Assembly: GCA_963582935.1 (NCBI GenBank)
Contig: CAUZSH010000030.1
Location: forward strand, 1 to 22,291
Direction of reading: 5' to 3'
DNA length: 22,291 bases
From: CAUZSH01 sp963582935
GTDB lineage: Bacteria; Pseudomonadota; Gammaproteobacteria; Francisellales; Francisellaceae
Shown: positions 7,643 to 17,309 of the stretch, in pieces
How the letters are laid out: each line of letters begins with the position of its first letter
Position numbering within the stretch: the stretch's first letter is position 1
Translations under genes and position numbers: made by a program
The notes under the pieces: model-generated
What the model was told of the DNA's origin: nothing
The model's database searches: none
Seen by the model: only the letters and a program-made list of their open reading frames with translations

Positions 7643-9151
7643 TTATCTAATTAGTGCTTGAATAAAGCCATTAGAGGCGGCTTGCGACAGTTCAATAATC
7701 GGCTCTGGATATACCCCAAACAAAATAGTCGGGAGCGCCAATAAACTAAATACAAATATCTCCATGCCCGAAATATCTTTAAGGATGGCAACTTTTTCTG
7801 ACTTCACTTTTCCAAAGAATACTTTTTTATACATCAACAATGTATACGCAGGCGCAATAATAATAGTCAGTCCTGCCAACAATGCGAGCCATGGAGATGC
7901 TTTAAACACTGCCAAGATAATCATAAACTCACCCACAAACCCACTAGTTCCCGGAAGCCCTACGTTTGCCATCGCAAACAGCATAAAGAACGCGGCGAAT
8001 ATCGGCATCTTACTCGCTACACCACTAAAGTCATCAATCATTCTGGTTTGCATTCGCATATACAAGAACCCGATTCCAATAAATAAGCCACCCGATGAAA
8101 ACGCATGTGCAATCATTTGGAAAACAGCCCCCTGAATCGCAAGTTCAGCATCCACTGTGCTCCCTGTTTTAGAGAGGATCATAAATACTGAAAACATACC
8201 CAGTGTCACTAATCCCATGTGAGAAATAGAAGAATAGGCGATCAATCGTTTTGCATCTTTTTGAACAATTGCCACCATCCCAATATAGATGATCCCAACC
8301 AATGACAAACCAATCAACAACCAATCTAGAGAGGCATGAATGTCTGGAATAATAGGGAGCGCGAATCTCAAAAATCCGTAGGCACCCATTTTCAACATTA
8401 GCGCTGCCAATATGACCGAGCCACCTGCTGGCGCCTCAGTATGCGCATCTGGCAACCATGTATGTAGTGGCCACATAGGGATTTTCACCGCGAATGCCAA
8501 GAAAAATGCGATAAATAACCACCACTGCTCTTTTTCTGTAAAAATTAAAGTATAAATTTTACTGATCACAAATGAATCTGTACGAGTATAAAAGTACAGA
8601 ATGGCAACCAGTAAGAAAATCGACCCGAAAAAAGTAAAGATGAAAAACTTAATCGCGGCCTGTGAACGCTTTGCCCCACCCCAGATACCGATACCCAATG
8701 TCATTGGAATCAAAGAGGCCTCCCAAAACAAATAAAACACCATGGAATCCGTCGCCGCAAACACACCATTACAAACACCACAAGTGATTAAGAAAATTGA
8801 CATGTACTGCGCCACTTTGCTCTTCACTGATCCCCATGCAGCCAATACAATCACAACAGTAGTAAAGGTGGTCAACAATATGAACAACAGAGAAATACCA
8901 TCAATACCTAAAGCGTAGTTTGCATTAATCAATGGTAACCACGGGATATTTTCTACAAACTGCATATTGCCATTATGAACATCAAAGCCTACATATATGA
9001 CAACACTCACTAAAAATGTCATCACAGAAAATATCAATGCGATCCAACGAGCCGCACCAGCATTTTCATCTCCACGAGCCGCAAGCACGATAAAACCACC
9101 AACAATTGGCAGCCAAATCACCAGACTTAAAATATAATGATCAAGATTCAT
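7643..9151 (-). CDS. nuoM: NADH-quinone oxidoreductase subunit M
   Basis: Antiporter-like proton-pumping subunit in the membrane arm, between NuoN and NuoL in the assembled complex. The 502 residues match the family (E. coli 509). Conserved residues present: E144 in FYLFWEASLIPM, K223 in FAVKIPMWPLHTWLPDAH, H230 in the same motif, and K254 in ALMLKMGAYG. The family block LIAYSSISHMGLV is also present. It starts with ATG at 9151, 17 bp after the end of nuoL, and stops 12 bp before nuoN. Confidence 0.97.
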   Translation of the reverse strand: MNLDHYILSLVIWLPIVGGFIVLAARGDENAGAARWIALIFSVMTFLVSVVIYVGFDVHNGNMQFVENIPWLPLINANYALGIDGISLLFILLTTFTTVVIVLAAWGSVKSKVAQYMSIFLITCGVCNGVFAATDSMVFYLFWEASLIPMTLGIGIWGGAKRSQAAIKFFIFTFFGSIFLLVAILYFYTRTDSFVISKIYTLIFTEKEQWWLFIAFFLAFAVKIPMWPLHTWLPDAHTEAPAGGSVILAALMLKMGAYGFLRFALPIIPDIHASLDWLLIGLSLVGIIYIGMVAIVQKDAKRLIAYSSISHMGLVTLGMFSVFMILSKTGSTVDAELAIQGAVFQMIAHAFSSGGLFIGIGFLYMRMQTRMIDDFSGVASKMPIFAAFFMLFAMANVGLPGTSGFVGEFMIILAVFKASPWLALLAGLTIIIAPAYTLLMYKKVFFGKVKSEKVAILKDISGMEIFVFSLLALPTILFGVYPEPIIELSQAASNGFIQALIR

Positions 9152-9168
9152 TTAACGGATTCCCTCTA

Positions 9169-11133
9169 TCAACTTCCGATTACCATCCAAATAAGCAACG
9201 CTAACAAACTCGCCACCATCACAAAAGCATAGTGATACAAATAGCCCGACTGTAACTTTCTTAATTTGCTACCGCTGTAGTAAATAAGATTTGCAGAGCC
9301 ATGCACCAGTGTGCGATCAATAACGAACACATCAACGCCTTTCCACAAAACAAAACCAAGCAACCAACCACCACGACCAATAACAATGTCATAAAGATCG
9401 TCAATAAGGTATTTTTTCAATAAGAACCAATAAATTGGGCTGAATATTTTTGCAATCGTTTTTGGAATACTCGGCACCAATACATAGCAAACATAGGCTG
9501 ACACGACACCAAGAATGGCAAGCCAAAAAGGCAAGGTATGAACAGCGTGCGCCATAAATGACCACGGTGATTGTGTCGCAGGTTCAGCTGCCAGCTGGGC
9601 TGCAACATTTAGCTCTGGGGCAACATAAATAGAATCTCCAAAGAAACCATGCAATGCTGGATTAAAAAAGTAAATCCCAGCGAGTGCTGCAGGAATTGAG
9701 AGTAAGATCAAGGGAATTAAAATGCTAGCCGATGATTCGCGAATGGTCGCGCGCACTTCTGGCGACATCCTTTCTTTACCGTGAAACACAAAGAAAAACA
9801 TTTTAAAAGTATAAAATGCCGTCACGAATGCACAAGCGGTCACCATAACAAAAGCATAGCCCGCACCAGGAATAGTGCTCAACCCTGCTGCCTCAATAAT
9901 TAAGTCCTTGGAGTAGAAGCCTGCAAATGGCGGAATAGCTGCCAATGCTAAGGCACCAATAAGCGTGCAAACATAGGTGATCGGCATATACTTTCTAAGC
10001 CCCCCCATTTTTCTCATATCCTGTTCATGGTGCATGCCAATGATCACGGATCCTGCTGCCAAGAATAGAAGCGCCTTGAATCCTGCATGTGTCATTAAAT
10101 GAAACATGCCAATGGAGAACGCTGAGGCACCTTGAGCAACCATCATATAGCCCAACTGTGAAAGCGTGCAGTAAGCCACTAAGCGCTTAATATCTGTTTG
10201 CACAATCGCCAAAATTCCCATAAACAAACAAGTTGTTGCACCAATCACCATCACCGTACTTAGAGCCGGAATAGAAAGCTCAAACATCGGGGACAAACGC
10301 GCCACCATAAAGACACCAGCCGTCACCATTGTTGCTGCATGAATTAATGCAGAGATAGGTGTCGGACCTTCCATTGAGCCTTCTAGCCAAATATGAATTG
10401 GAACTTGGGCAGACTTACCAATCGCACCGACGAACAACAAGAGGCATATAATGGTGACAGCATCAAAGTTATAACCCAAGAAATCTAAGGTATATCCTTG
10501 CTGTGCCAAGAAACCAACACTTGCAAAGACATCTGCATAAGAAAGTGTATTGAAATAGTACAATACCGCAGCAATACCCAACATGAACCCAAGATCACCG
10601 ACACGGTTTGCGAGAAAAGCTTTAAAACTTGCCTTGTTTGCCTTATCTTTATCAAACCAAAAACCAATCAATAAATAAGAGAATAGACCAACACCTTCCC
10701 ATCCAAAGAATAACATTAAGAAGTTATCGGCCATCACAAGACAGAGCATCATGAAAGTAAAGCCAGAAATATAGCTAAAGAATCGAGCATAGCCCGGGTC
10801 ATCACGCATGTATCCAATGGAATATATATGCACAAGTGTTGAAACAAACGTCACGACAATCATCATAAAGACAGTTAATTGATCAACCATTAAACCAATA
10901 GAAAGGTTTAATGTGCCAACCGTCGCCCAACTATAAACCGTAATCGTATAAGTGTGGCCTAGAGCCAACACGTCATAAGCCACCCAAGAAGATAGAACGA
11001 AAGACAGAATCATCAATGGGATCGTAATCCAATTCACCGCCGTTTTGCTCATCGTCCTTGAGAATACACCAGATAAAACACTTCCTACTAAAGGTGCAAG
11101 AATAAGTAATGCCAATATGAGTTTAATATCCAT
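9169..11133 (-). CDS. nuoL: NADH-quinone oxidoreductase subunit L
   Basis: Distal proton-pumping subunit of complex I, with the long lateral helix that runs along the membrane arm. The 654 residues compare with about 613 in E. coli. Proton-path residues visible: E146 in FFGWEGVGLFSYLLIGFW, K240 in GAIGKSAQVPIHIW, H265 in SALIHAATMV, K353 in HAGFKALLF and K409 in FAGFYSKD. A GTG at 11136 overlaps the nuoK stop, but ATG 11133 is preferred because AAGGG sits 6 nt upstream. One oddity: where many homologues read WLPDAM, this protein reads WLEGSM (249-254), replacing a Pro-Asp pair by Glu-Gly just before MEGPTPISALIH. It follows nuoK by 2 bp. Confidence 0.97.
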   Translation of the reverse strand: MDIKLILALLILAPLVGSVLSGVFSRTMSKTAVNWITIPLMILSFVLSSWVAYDVLALGHTYTITVYSWATVGTLNLSIGLMVDQLTVFMMIVVTFVSTLVHIYSIGYMRDDPGYARFFSYISGFTFMMLCLVMADNFLMLFFGWEGVGLFSYLLIGFWFDKDKANKASFKAFLANRVGDLGFMLGIAAVLYYFNTLSYADVFASVGFLAQQGYTLDFLGYNFDAVTIICLLLFVGAIGKSAQVPIHIWLEGSMEGPTPISALIHAATMVTAGVFMVARLSPMFELSIPALSTVMVIGATTCLFMGILAIVQTDIKRLVAYCTLSQLGYMMVAQGASAFSIGMFHLMTHAGFKALLFLAAGSVIIGMHHEQDMRKMGGLRKYMPITYVCTLIGALALAAIPPFAGFYSKDLIIEAAGLSTIPGAGYAFVMVTACAFVTAFYTFKMFFFVFHGKERMSPEVRATIRESSASILIPLILLSIPAALAGIYFFNPALHGFFGDSIYVAPELNVAAQLAAEPATQSPWSFMAHAVHTLPFWLAILGVVSAYVCYVLVPSIPKTIAKIFSPIYWFLLKKYLIDDLYDIVIGRGGWLLGFVLWKGVDVFVIDRTLVHGSANLIYYSGSKLRKLQSGYLYHYAFVMVASLLALLIWMVIGS

Positions 11134-11135
11134 CA

Positions 11136-11453
11136 CTAGCCCTTAAGTTCATCAAGTTCGTTCACATCAATTCCCTTTTGAGCCCTGAATAGCACAACAA
11201 TAATGGCCAAACCAATGGCTGCCTCAGCCGCCGCAACGGTCAAGATAAAAAATACAAAAACCTCTCCATTTGTATTGCCTAAATATTTTGAAAAAGCAAT
11301 GAAGTTTGTATTTACCGCTAATAGCATCAACTCGATAGACATCAAGAGCACCAGTAAGTTTTTTCGGTTCAACACAACGCCCGCCAAACTAATGACAAAA
11401 ATAATGGCACCAAATATAAGATAATTCGACAGTGGGATTGGTATACTAGTCAT
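11136..11453 (-). CDS. nuoK: NADH-quinone oxidoreductase subunit K
   Basis: Small membrane subunit (Mrp MrpC-like, three transmembrane helices) linking the quinone-site module to the pumping subunits. It has 105 residues from the ATG at 11453, which overlaps the nuoJ stop by 8 bp (ATGACTAG) and has GAAGGTG at proper spacing; a GTG further up at 11465 would add four residues. Two buried glutamates essential in E. coli (E36, E72) correspond to E41 in LLMSIELMLLAVN and E77 in TVAAAEAAIGLAI. The coupling with nuoJ and the 2-bp gap to nuoL suggest translational coupling. Confidence 0.96.
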   Translation of the reverse strand: MTSIPIPLSNYLIFGAIIFVISLAGVVLNRKNLLVLLMSIELMLLAVNTNFIAFSKYLGNTNGEVFVFFILTVAAAEAAIGLAIIVVLFRAQKGIDVNELDELKG

Positions 11454-12078
11454 TGGTATTGTCACCTTCTTTTGTTGGCTTAACGACTTCCATCTTAATC
11501 ATTTTTAAACGGTCGCTTGATTTTACGGCTATCTGTTTAGAGGCAGAAATGGCTTTATTGTCTTTGCGTCGCCCCCTAAAGACCAAGGTAATTGCCGCAA
11601 CCATTGCGGCAAGCAACACAAGCGCCGACAACTCGAATGGATACAGGTAATCTGTAAACATCGACACACCCAAAGTTTTAATGTCGTTTTGCGACTCAGG
11701 CGCAACCGCTAAACTGGCAAACCTAGGATCAACGCCAAAATTATGGTAACCGACAACCCAGATCAATAATGCGGCTAACACAACCACAACCGGCAATGCT
11801 ATCCACCAATAACGCACAAAAGAAGCGCGTTTTGCCTCAACATCCACGTCAAGCATCATGACCACAAACAAGAACATAATCAGCACTGCACCCACATAAA
11901 CCACGATAAGCAGAAGGGATAAATATTCCGCCTGCATCGTCATCCAAACACCGGCACCCGCAATAAACGTCAACACTTTAGATAATACAGCTCGAACAGG
12001 ATTTCCCGACGTGATCACCAAGAAAGCGCCAATAATCGCAATGGCTGCAAATACATAAAAAATAACTTCAATTGCCAT
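11446..12078 (-). CDS. nuoJ: NADH-quinone oxidoreductase subunit J
   Basis: Membrane subunit (mitochondrial ND6 counterpart) with five predicted transmembrane helices, whose third helix changes conformation during turnover. The 210 residues include the diagnostic EYLSLLLIVVYVGAVLIMF block (about 51-69) followed by LFVVMMLDVD. The tail after about residue 170 is hydrophilic and lysine-rich (RGRRKDNKAISASKQ), somewhat longer than in E. coli NuoJ (184). ATG at 12078, 12 bp after nuoI; its end overlaps the start of nuoK by 8 bp. Confidence 0.96.
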   Translation of the reverse strand: MAIEVIFYVFAAIAIIGAFLVITSGNPVRAVLSKVLTFIAGAGVWMTMQAEYLSLLLIVVYVGAVLIMFLFVVMMLDVDVEAKRASFVRYWWIALPVVVVLAALLIWVVGYHNFGVDPRFASLAVAPESQNDIKTLGVSMFTDYLYPFELSALVLLAAMVAAITLVFRGRRKDNKAISASKQIAVKSSDRLKMIKMEVVKPTKEGDNTND

Positions 12079-12090
12079 CAGCCAACTCCC

Positions 12091-12588
12091 CTACACATAT
12101 TGTCGTGCATCAATCGCACGATCCGCTGCAATTTCATCTTCATACTTATCCCCTATCGCGAGTAACTTCGCCTTAGTCATAATGTTTTCACCGCGATTTT
12201 CGAAATGATATTCAAATACGCGCGTTTCAACAATTGAATCCACAGGGCAAGACTCTTCACAAAACCCACAGAAAATACATTTAAATAGATCAATTTCATA
12301 CTTTGTCGTGCGACGGGATCCATCCTCTCTTGGCTCAGCTTCAATAGTAATTGCCATTGCAGGACAAACCGCTTCACACAATTTACAAGCGATACAACGT
12401 TCCTCACCATTTTCGTAGCGCCTTAAGGCATGCAAACCTCTAAAGCGATTTGATTGGGGCGTTTTTTCATCTGGGTATTGTATCGTCACTTTTGGTTTGA
12501 AAAAGTATCTCAATGTAATACTCAGTCCTACCAACAACTCCCAAAGCAAAAATGTCTTTAATGTCTTTTTAATTGTTCTAAACATCAT
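12091..12588 (-). CDS. nuoI: NADH-quinone oxidoreductase subunit I (two 4Fe-4S clusters)
   Basis: Ferredoxin-like subunit of the connecting module that carries clusters N6a and N6b and passes electrons towards NuoB. Both CxxCxxCxxxCP motifs are complete: CIACKLCEAVCP (C65, C68, C71, C75) and CIFCGFCEESCP (C104, C107, C110, C114). The 165 residues are typical of non-enteric NuoI. Three ATGs stand in tandem (12591, 12588, 12585); the first has only 2 nt between GAGG and ATG, so the second is taken, with the third also possible. An amphipathic N-terminus (TIKKTLKTFLLWELLVGLS) should lie on the membrane. It starts 10 bp after nuoH. Confidence 0.96.
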   Translation of the reverse strand: MMFRTIKKTLKTFLLWELLVGLSITLRYFFKPKVTIQYPDEKTPQSNRFRGLHALRRYENGEERCIACKLCEAVCPAMAITIEAEPREDGSRRTTKYEIDLFKCIFCGFCEESCPVDSIVETRVFEYHFENRGENIMTKAKLLAIGDKYEDEIAADRAIDARQYV

Positions 12589-12598
12589 CATATCCTCA

Positions 12599-13618
12599 CT
12601 ACCACCAAGGGCCCAGCTGCAACTTCACCATAAAGGCGACAACAATCACCCAAACCAGCGTTAGCGGAATTAATACTTTCCAACCAAGCCTCATAATTTG
12701 ATCATAACGATATCTTGGGAAGGTTGCCCTAATCCATAGATATAGAAACATAAAGAACCCTGTTTTTAGGAAAAACCAAATAATGCCAGGCACCCATTCT
12801 AGATACCGCTGAATAAAAGGCAACCCTTGAAATGGTGACAGCCAACCACCCACAAAAAGAATCGTTATCAAAGCACTGATCAGAATCATGTTTGCATATT
12901 CACCTAAGAAGAATAAAGCAAAACGCATTCCTGAATATTCCACATGGTGACCCGCAACAATTTCAGACTCACCCTCCACTACATCAAATGGCGCACGGTT
13001 AGTCTCTGCCACACCCGAGATAATATAGATTATAAATAATGGAAACATCGGCACCCAATACCAGTGTAAAAGACCCCCGCTTTGCGCTTCAACAATATGC
13101 GACAAATTCAGACTACCCGCACCGATCAAAACACCTATGATACAAAACCCCATTGGCAATTCATAGGAAACCACTTGGGCCGCTGCCCGCAGCGCACCAA
13201 ACATCGCATATTTAGAGTTAGATGCCCAGCCCGCTATAATAATCCCATAAACACCCATCGAGGTCATGGCAAACAAATAAAGCATTCCCGCATTTGCATT
13301 AGAAATCACCAAGCCATCGCTAAAAGGAATCACAGCCCATGCTGCAATAGCAGGTGCAAATGCCATAATAGGTGCCACAACGAACAAATATCGGCTCGAT
13401 TTAGAGGGCGTAATCACCTCTTTTAACAATAACTTAACGCCATCAATAATCGGTTGCAATAAACCAAAAGCCCCTACTCGATTGGGACCAATACGATTTT
13501 GCATGTAGCCAATGACTTTACGTTCCGCATAAGTGTAATAAGCGACTGCCAATAATAGGGGTACAAAAAGAAGCAGTATTTGAAGGATAATCCAAATTAT
13601 GTGCCGTAAATCTTCCAT
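12599..13618 (-). CDS. nuoH: NADH-quinone oxidoreductase subunit H
   Basis: Membrane subunit (ND1) that forms most of the quinone entry chamber, with eight predicted helices in 339 residues. Signature segments present: YAERKVIGYMQNRIGPNRVG near 29-48, the acidic loop DVVEGESEIVAGHHVEYSG near 210-230 that lines the quinone cavity, and the C-terminal LWIRATFPRYRYDQIM. The ATG overlaps the nuoG stop by one base (TAATG), which points to translational coupling. Followed by nuoI after 10 bp. Confidence 0.97.
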   Translation of the reverse strand: MEDLRHIIWIILQILLLFVPLLLAVAYYTYAERKVIGYMQNRIGPNRVGAFGLLQPIIDGVKLLLKEVITPSKSSRYLFVVAPIMAFAPAIAAWAVIPFSDGLVISNANAGMLYLFAMTSMGVYGIIIAGWASNSKYAMFGALRAAAQVVSYELPMGFCIIGVLIGAGSLNLSHIVEAQSGGLLHWYWVPMFPLFIIYIISGVAETNRAPFDVVEGESEIVAGHHVEYSGMRFALFFLGEYANMILISALITILFVGGWLSPFQGLPFIQRYLEWVPGIIWFFLKTGFFMFLYLWIRATFPRYRYDQIMRLGWKVLIPLTLVWVIVVAFMVKLQLGPWW

Positions 13619-16017
13619 TAGCTCATCACCTCATCGACTACTTTGCTTAGCTGAAGCACGGTTGCTCTCGCCTCCACATTCAACCCTACAGGTAGCAGTA
13701 TGGTTTTAGCTGCAAGCCCTGTCTTCACAAGCACAGGAAGCTGAACATCGCCTTGTGTTGTCCGCAATAATATTTCATCTCCTGACTCAATGCCAAGCTG
13801 CTCTGCTAGAATATCTGAAATTGCCACTGAGCTGGATTTATAGTGATCAAGTGTTGCGTTTAAAGCTGGCGCCCGTCGAACAATATTATCAACGGCATAA
13901 AGCGAAATCTGAGGCTCTGCCTGTAAAGCCTCCTGCGAAGCTGGCAATGATTTTGGCAACATTGACTCAATATCTGCCCCTACTTTGTGCTTTTCTAGAT
14001 TATCAATCTCCAGTAAAACATCTTCCGTTGAGGCATAATTATAACCTTCCAACTCTAGATAATTTGCAATCACCCTTAATATTTTCCAAGCGGGCTTTGC
14101 TTTGCCAAAAGCTTTCGCTGTTGGCTTAAACGTTTGGTGAACCCCGTTAAAGTTAACATATGCTCCTGAATTTTCGACAAAAGTATTAATCGGCAAAATA
14201 ATATCCGCATACTCAAGCATTGCTTTGCTCGCGAAAGGCGAAAGCGCCACGACAATATCTGTGTTTTTCAAAGTACTGATGGCAGTTTCACCATACTGAG
14301 TATCGGACTCAGGCTCATTATTCAACAAAAAAATCAATTCAAGCTCAGCATCTCCACTCAGCATCCCATAAGTGTCAGCACCATTTTTAACTAATTTTTT
14401 ACCTTTTGCGCCATGATAAGGAACGGCACCGATGATTTCTGCACCACGTGCATTTGCACCGAAACTAAGCACGCCACCTCTAATAGGCAATAGCGCCTGC
14501 AATACTTTAAATAACACATTAAATGTGGAGAAATCCTTGTGCATTACAATTTTTGATCCCAATAAGAAAATAGGGCGCTCTGCATCTAATATCGTTCTCA
14601 CCATATGCTCTATCTCAGCATTCACCGAGACCACATCCAGCAATTTGGCTAATGCCTCATCATAAGGCAACTCAACTGAAACTCGCTGCTGAACGCCTTT
14701 CACAATTGCCGCAAGCACGTGGATTAACTCAGCCGTTTCAAATACATGCTCATCTGCATTATAGCTTGAATGATTTGCGAAACTATTCGCCACAATCACT
14801 TTTGCGCCAGCGTCTGCCGCCTTTTTCACCCTTAAATTTAATAATGGATGTTCTTTTTGTAAATGGGAGCCAAATAGAAATATACAGTCTGATGCTTCAA
14901 TTTCAGCAGGAGAGCAGTCAATACCACTACCTGCAGATACATTTTGGCTGAAATCAACTTGTTTTAATCTGCTATCGATATTGTTAGAGCCAATCCCTCG
15001 CATGAGTTTTTGTAGCAAATAAAGCTCTTCAACTGTAGCGCTTTCAGATGCTAAGGCACCAATTTTTTCAGCACCCGAATCTTTAGAAACCATCTGAACA
15101 GCCACTTTGACAAAGTCAATGGCTTCCTCCCAACTCACCTCTACCCAATCACCATTCTTTTTGATAATGGGTGATGCGAGACGATCCTCTGCGTACAGCC
15201 CCTGATAAGAAAAACGATCCCTATCTGAAAGCCAAACCTCGTTTAATGCTTCATTTTCCTTTGGTACAACACGCATTACGTCATTCCGACGCACATGCAC
15301 ATGCATATTAGAACCCAAGCCATCATGCGGTGAAAGCGTGTCTTTTTGTTGAAGCTCCCACGCTCTGGCACGGTATCTGTAAGGTTTTGAGGTCAATGCA
15401 CCCACGGGGCAAACATCTATGATGTTGCCTGAAATTTCTGAATCAAGTGTCTTTTCAACATAAGTGCTAATCTTTGCGCTATCGCCTCGATCAATCATCC
15501 CCAGCTCTCGAACTCCGGCAATCTCTTCACCAAATCTAACACAACGCGTACATTGAATGCAGCGAGTCATGTCAGTGGAAATTAAACTCCCTAAATCAGG
15601 GTTTGGCACAACACGCTTCGCCTCTGCAAAATGTGAAACATCATTTCCATAGCCCATCGCCACATCTTGAAGCTCACATTCCCCACCTTGATCGCATATA
15701 GGGCAATCCAGAGGATGATTTATGAGTAAAAACTCCATGATAGACTTTTGATATGCAATGGTTTTTTGAGATTTTGTGAAAACCTTCATTCCGTCCATAA
15801 TTGGTGTTGCACAAGCGGGGGTTGGCTTTCGCGCGCCCTCCACATCTACCAAACACATACGGCAATTAGCCGCAATGGAAAGCTTTTTATGGTAGCAAAA
15901 TCTTGGGATATAAATACCGCTATCATCTGCGACTTGAATCAACATCTGACCAGGTTTTGCTTCTATAGAGCGGCCATCAATTTCGATGGTCAATGTTTTT
16001 TGTGCCTTCTCTGCCAT
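13618..16017 (-). CDS. nuoG: NADH-quinone oxidoreductase subunit G (large Fe-S subunit)
   Basis: Peripheral-arm subunit that relays electrons from NuoF towards NuoI. N-terminal ferredoxin domain with 2Fe-2S ligands C41, C52, C55, C69; the His-ligated cluster N5 set H101, C105, C108, C114 (HPLDCPICDQGGEC); and cluster N4 set C153, C156, C159, C203 (CIQCTRC, CPVGAL). The rest resembles the molybdopterin oxidoreductase fold without a cofactor role. No extra CxxCxxxC set for cluster N7 is apparent in the region after C203 (about 220-260), so N7 is probably absent, as in most species. The 799-residue length is normal for this form, shorter than E. coli NuoG (908). ATG at 16017, 14 bp after nuoF. 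Confidence 0.97.
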   Translation of the reverse strand: MAEKAQKTLTIEIDGRSIEAKPGQMLIQVADDSGIYIPRFCYHKKLSIAANCRMCLVDVEGARKPTPACATPIMDGMKVFTKSQKTIAYQKSIMEFLLINHPLDCPICDQGGECELQDVAMGYGNDVSHFAEAKRVVPNPDLGSLISTDMTRCIQCTRCVRFGEEIAGVRELGMIDRGDSAKISTYVEKTLDSEISGNIIDVCPVGALTSKPYRYRARAWELQQKDTLSPHDGLGSNMHVHVRRNDVMRVVPKENEALNEVWLSDRDRFSYQGLYAEDRLASPIIKKNGDWVEVSWEEAIDFVKVAVQMVSKDSGAEKIGALASESATVEELYLLQKLMRGIGSNNIDSRLKQVDFSQNVSAGSGIDCSPAEIEASDCIFLFGSHLQKEHPLLNLRVKKAADAGAKVIVANSFANHSSYNADEHVFETAELIHVLAAIVKGVQQRVSVELPYDEALAKLLDVVSVNAEIEHMVRTILDAERPIFLLGSKIVMHKDFSTFNVLFKVLQALLPIRGGVLSFGANARGAEIIGAVPYHGAKGKKLVKNGADTYGMLSGDAELELIFLLNNEPESDTQYGETAISTLKNTDIVVALSPFASKAMLEYADIILPINTFVENSGAYVNFNGVHQTFKPTAKAFGKAKPAWKILRVIANYLELEGYNYASTEDVLLEIDNLEKHKVGADIESMLPKSLPASQEALQAEPQISLYAVDNIVRRAPALNATLDHYKSSSVAISDILAEQLGIESGDEILLRTTQGDVQLPVLVKTGLAAKTILLPVGLNVEARATVLQLSKVVDEVMS

Positions 16018-16031
16018 GACTTGCCCTTACC

Positions 16032-17309
16032 TTACGCTGCAGTGGTCAAACTACGCTTATGTTCAATCATATACTCAAATTCATGCCTAAACTTTGTCAC
16101 ATAACTTTGTACAGGCCAAGCTGCTGCTTCACCAAGTGCACAAATTGTCTTACCTTCGATATTAGAGGCAACCCGAAAAAGACCATCTATGTCTTCAATA
16201 CGTCCTCCACCATCCAGAATCCGATGCAATGTTCGCGCCATCCAACCAGTACCCTCCCGACAAGGAGTGCACTGCCCACAGGACTCTTCATGATAAAATG
16301 CTGCCAACCTTGCCAGCACCGCAACCATACAGGTATCTTCATCCAGCACAATTACCGCACCAGAGCCTAGCATGGAACCTGCCGCACCAATCGCTTCATA
16401 ATCCATATTTAACGGCAACATCTCCTCACCCGTGAGAATCTTACAAGAACTCCCACCCGGAATGACCGCCTTAATTTTTTTGTTGTCTCGAACGCCACCC
16501 GCCATTTCTAATAAAGTTTTAAATGACGTCCCTAAACCCACCTCAAAAACCCCTGGCTTATTGACATGTCCTGAGACACAAAACATTTTGGTTCCGCCAC
16601 TTTTTTCGGTGCCAAATTTTTGAAACCATTCAGCGCCATTTTCTAAAATAGGAGGCACGGATGCAAAAGTTTCTGTGTTATTGATATTCGTTGGCCTGCC
16701 ATATAAGCCAAAATTTGCAGGAAATGGTGGCTTAAATCTTGGTTGCCCTTTCCTTCCTTCAAGAGAATTCAATAACGCCGTTTCTTCTCCGCAAATATAG
16801 GCACCAGCACCAATGCTAACATGTAGCTGAAAATCCACGCCTGAACCCAAAAGATTTTTACCCAAGAAGCCCGCTTCTCTTGCCTCAATCAAGGCCTGCT
16901 CACAACGAGCAATCGGCTCATAAAACTCACCGCGAATATAGTTATAGCCAACTGTCGCACCAATCACATAGCCACAAATTGCCATCCCCTCAATCAATTG
17001 ATGAGGGTTGTTGCGCATGATTTCACGATCTTTACAAGTTCCTGGCTCCCCTTCATCAGAGTTGCAAACCACATATTTTTGACCCGGCATATTTCTCGGC
17101 ACAAAGCTCCACTTTAAACCTGTAGGGAAACCTGCACCACCTCGACCACGTAAGCCTGATTTTTTTAATTCATCAATAATTTCTTCAGGTGGAATTCTAT
17201 TCTGTAATATCTTTTTCCAAGTAGAATAACCACCAACTGCCAAATAGGCCTCTAAGGACCAAGGGTTTTCATGAGAGAGTGTACGCATACATACTTCATT
17301 TGCCATCAT
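16032..17309 (-). CDS. nuoF: NADH-quinone oxidoreductase subunit F (NADH- and FMN-binding)
   Basis: Site of NADH oxidation: it binds NADH, FMN and the 4Fe-4S cluster N3. The nucleotide-binding GLRGRGGAGFPTG lies at 52-64, the FMN-region motif YICGEETALL at 171-180, and cluster ligands C344, C347, C350 (ESCGQCTPC) with C390 (TICALGE). There are 425 residues from ATG 17309, whose A overlaps the nuoE stop (TGATG) and which has GGAG 5 nt upstream; a TTG one codon earlier and a second ATG at 17306 are alternatives. The residue after the CGEE motif and the spacing match the family, so it should be active. Confidence 0.97.
   Translation of the reverse strand: MMANEVCMRTLSHENPWSLEAYLAVGGYSTWKKILQNRIPPEEIIDELKKSGLRGRGGAGFPTGLKWSFVPRNMPGQKYVVCNSDEGEPGTCKDREIMRNNPHQLIEGMAICGYVIGATVGYNYIRGEFYEPIARCEQALIEAREAGFLGKNLLGSGVDFQLHVSIGAGAYICGEETALLNSLEGRKGQPRFKPPFPANFGLYGRPTNINNTETFASVPPILENGAEWFQKFGTEKSGGTKMFCVSGHVNKPGVFEVGLGTSFKTLLEMAGGVRDNKKIKAVIPGGSSCKILTGEEMLPLNMDYEAIGAAGSMLGSGAVIVLDEDTCMVAVLARLAAFYHEESCGQCTPCREGTGWMARTLHRILDGGGRIEDIDGLFRVASNIEGKTICALGEAAAWPVQSYVTKFRHEFEYMIEHKRSLTTAA

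Noticed and set aside
7764..8135. 123-codon plus-strand frame inside nuoM
   Set aside because: Antisense to a conserved nuoM region; its composition follows from the complementary membrane-protein codons.
13755..14129. 124-codon plus-strand frame inside nuoG
   Set aside because: Antisense shadow of nuoG with no recognisable domain.
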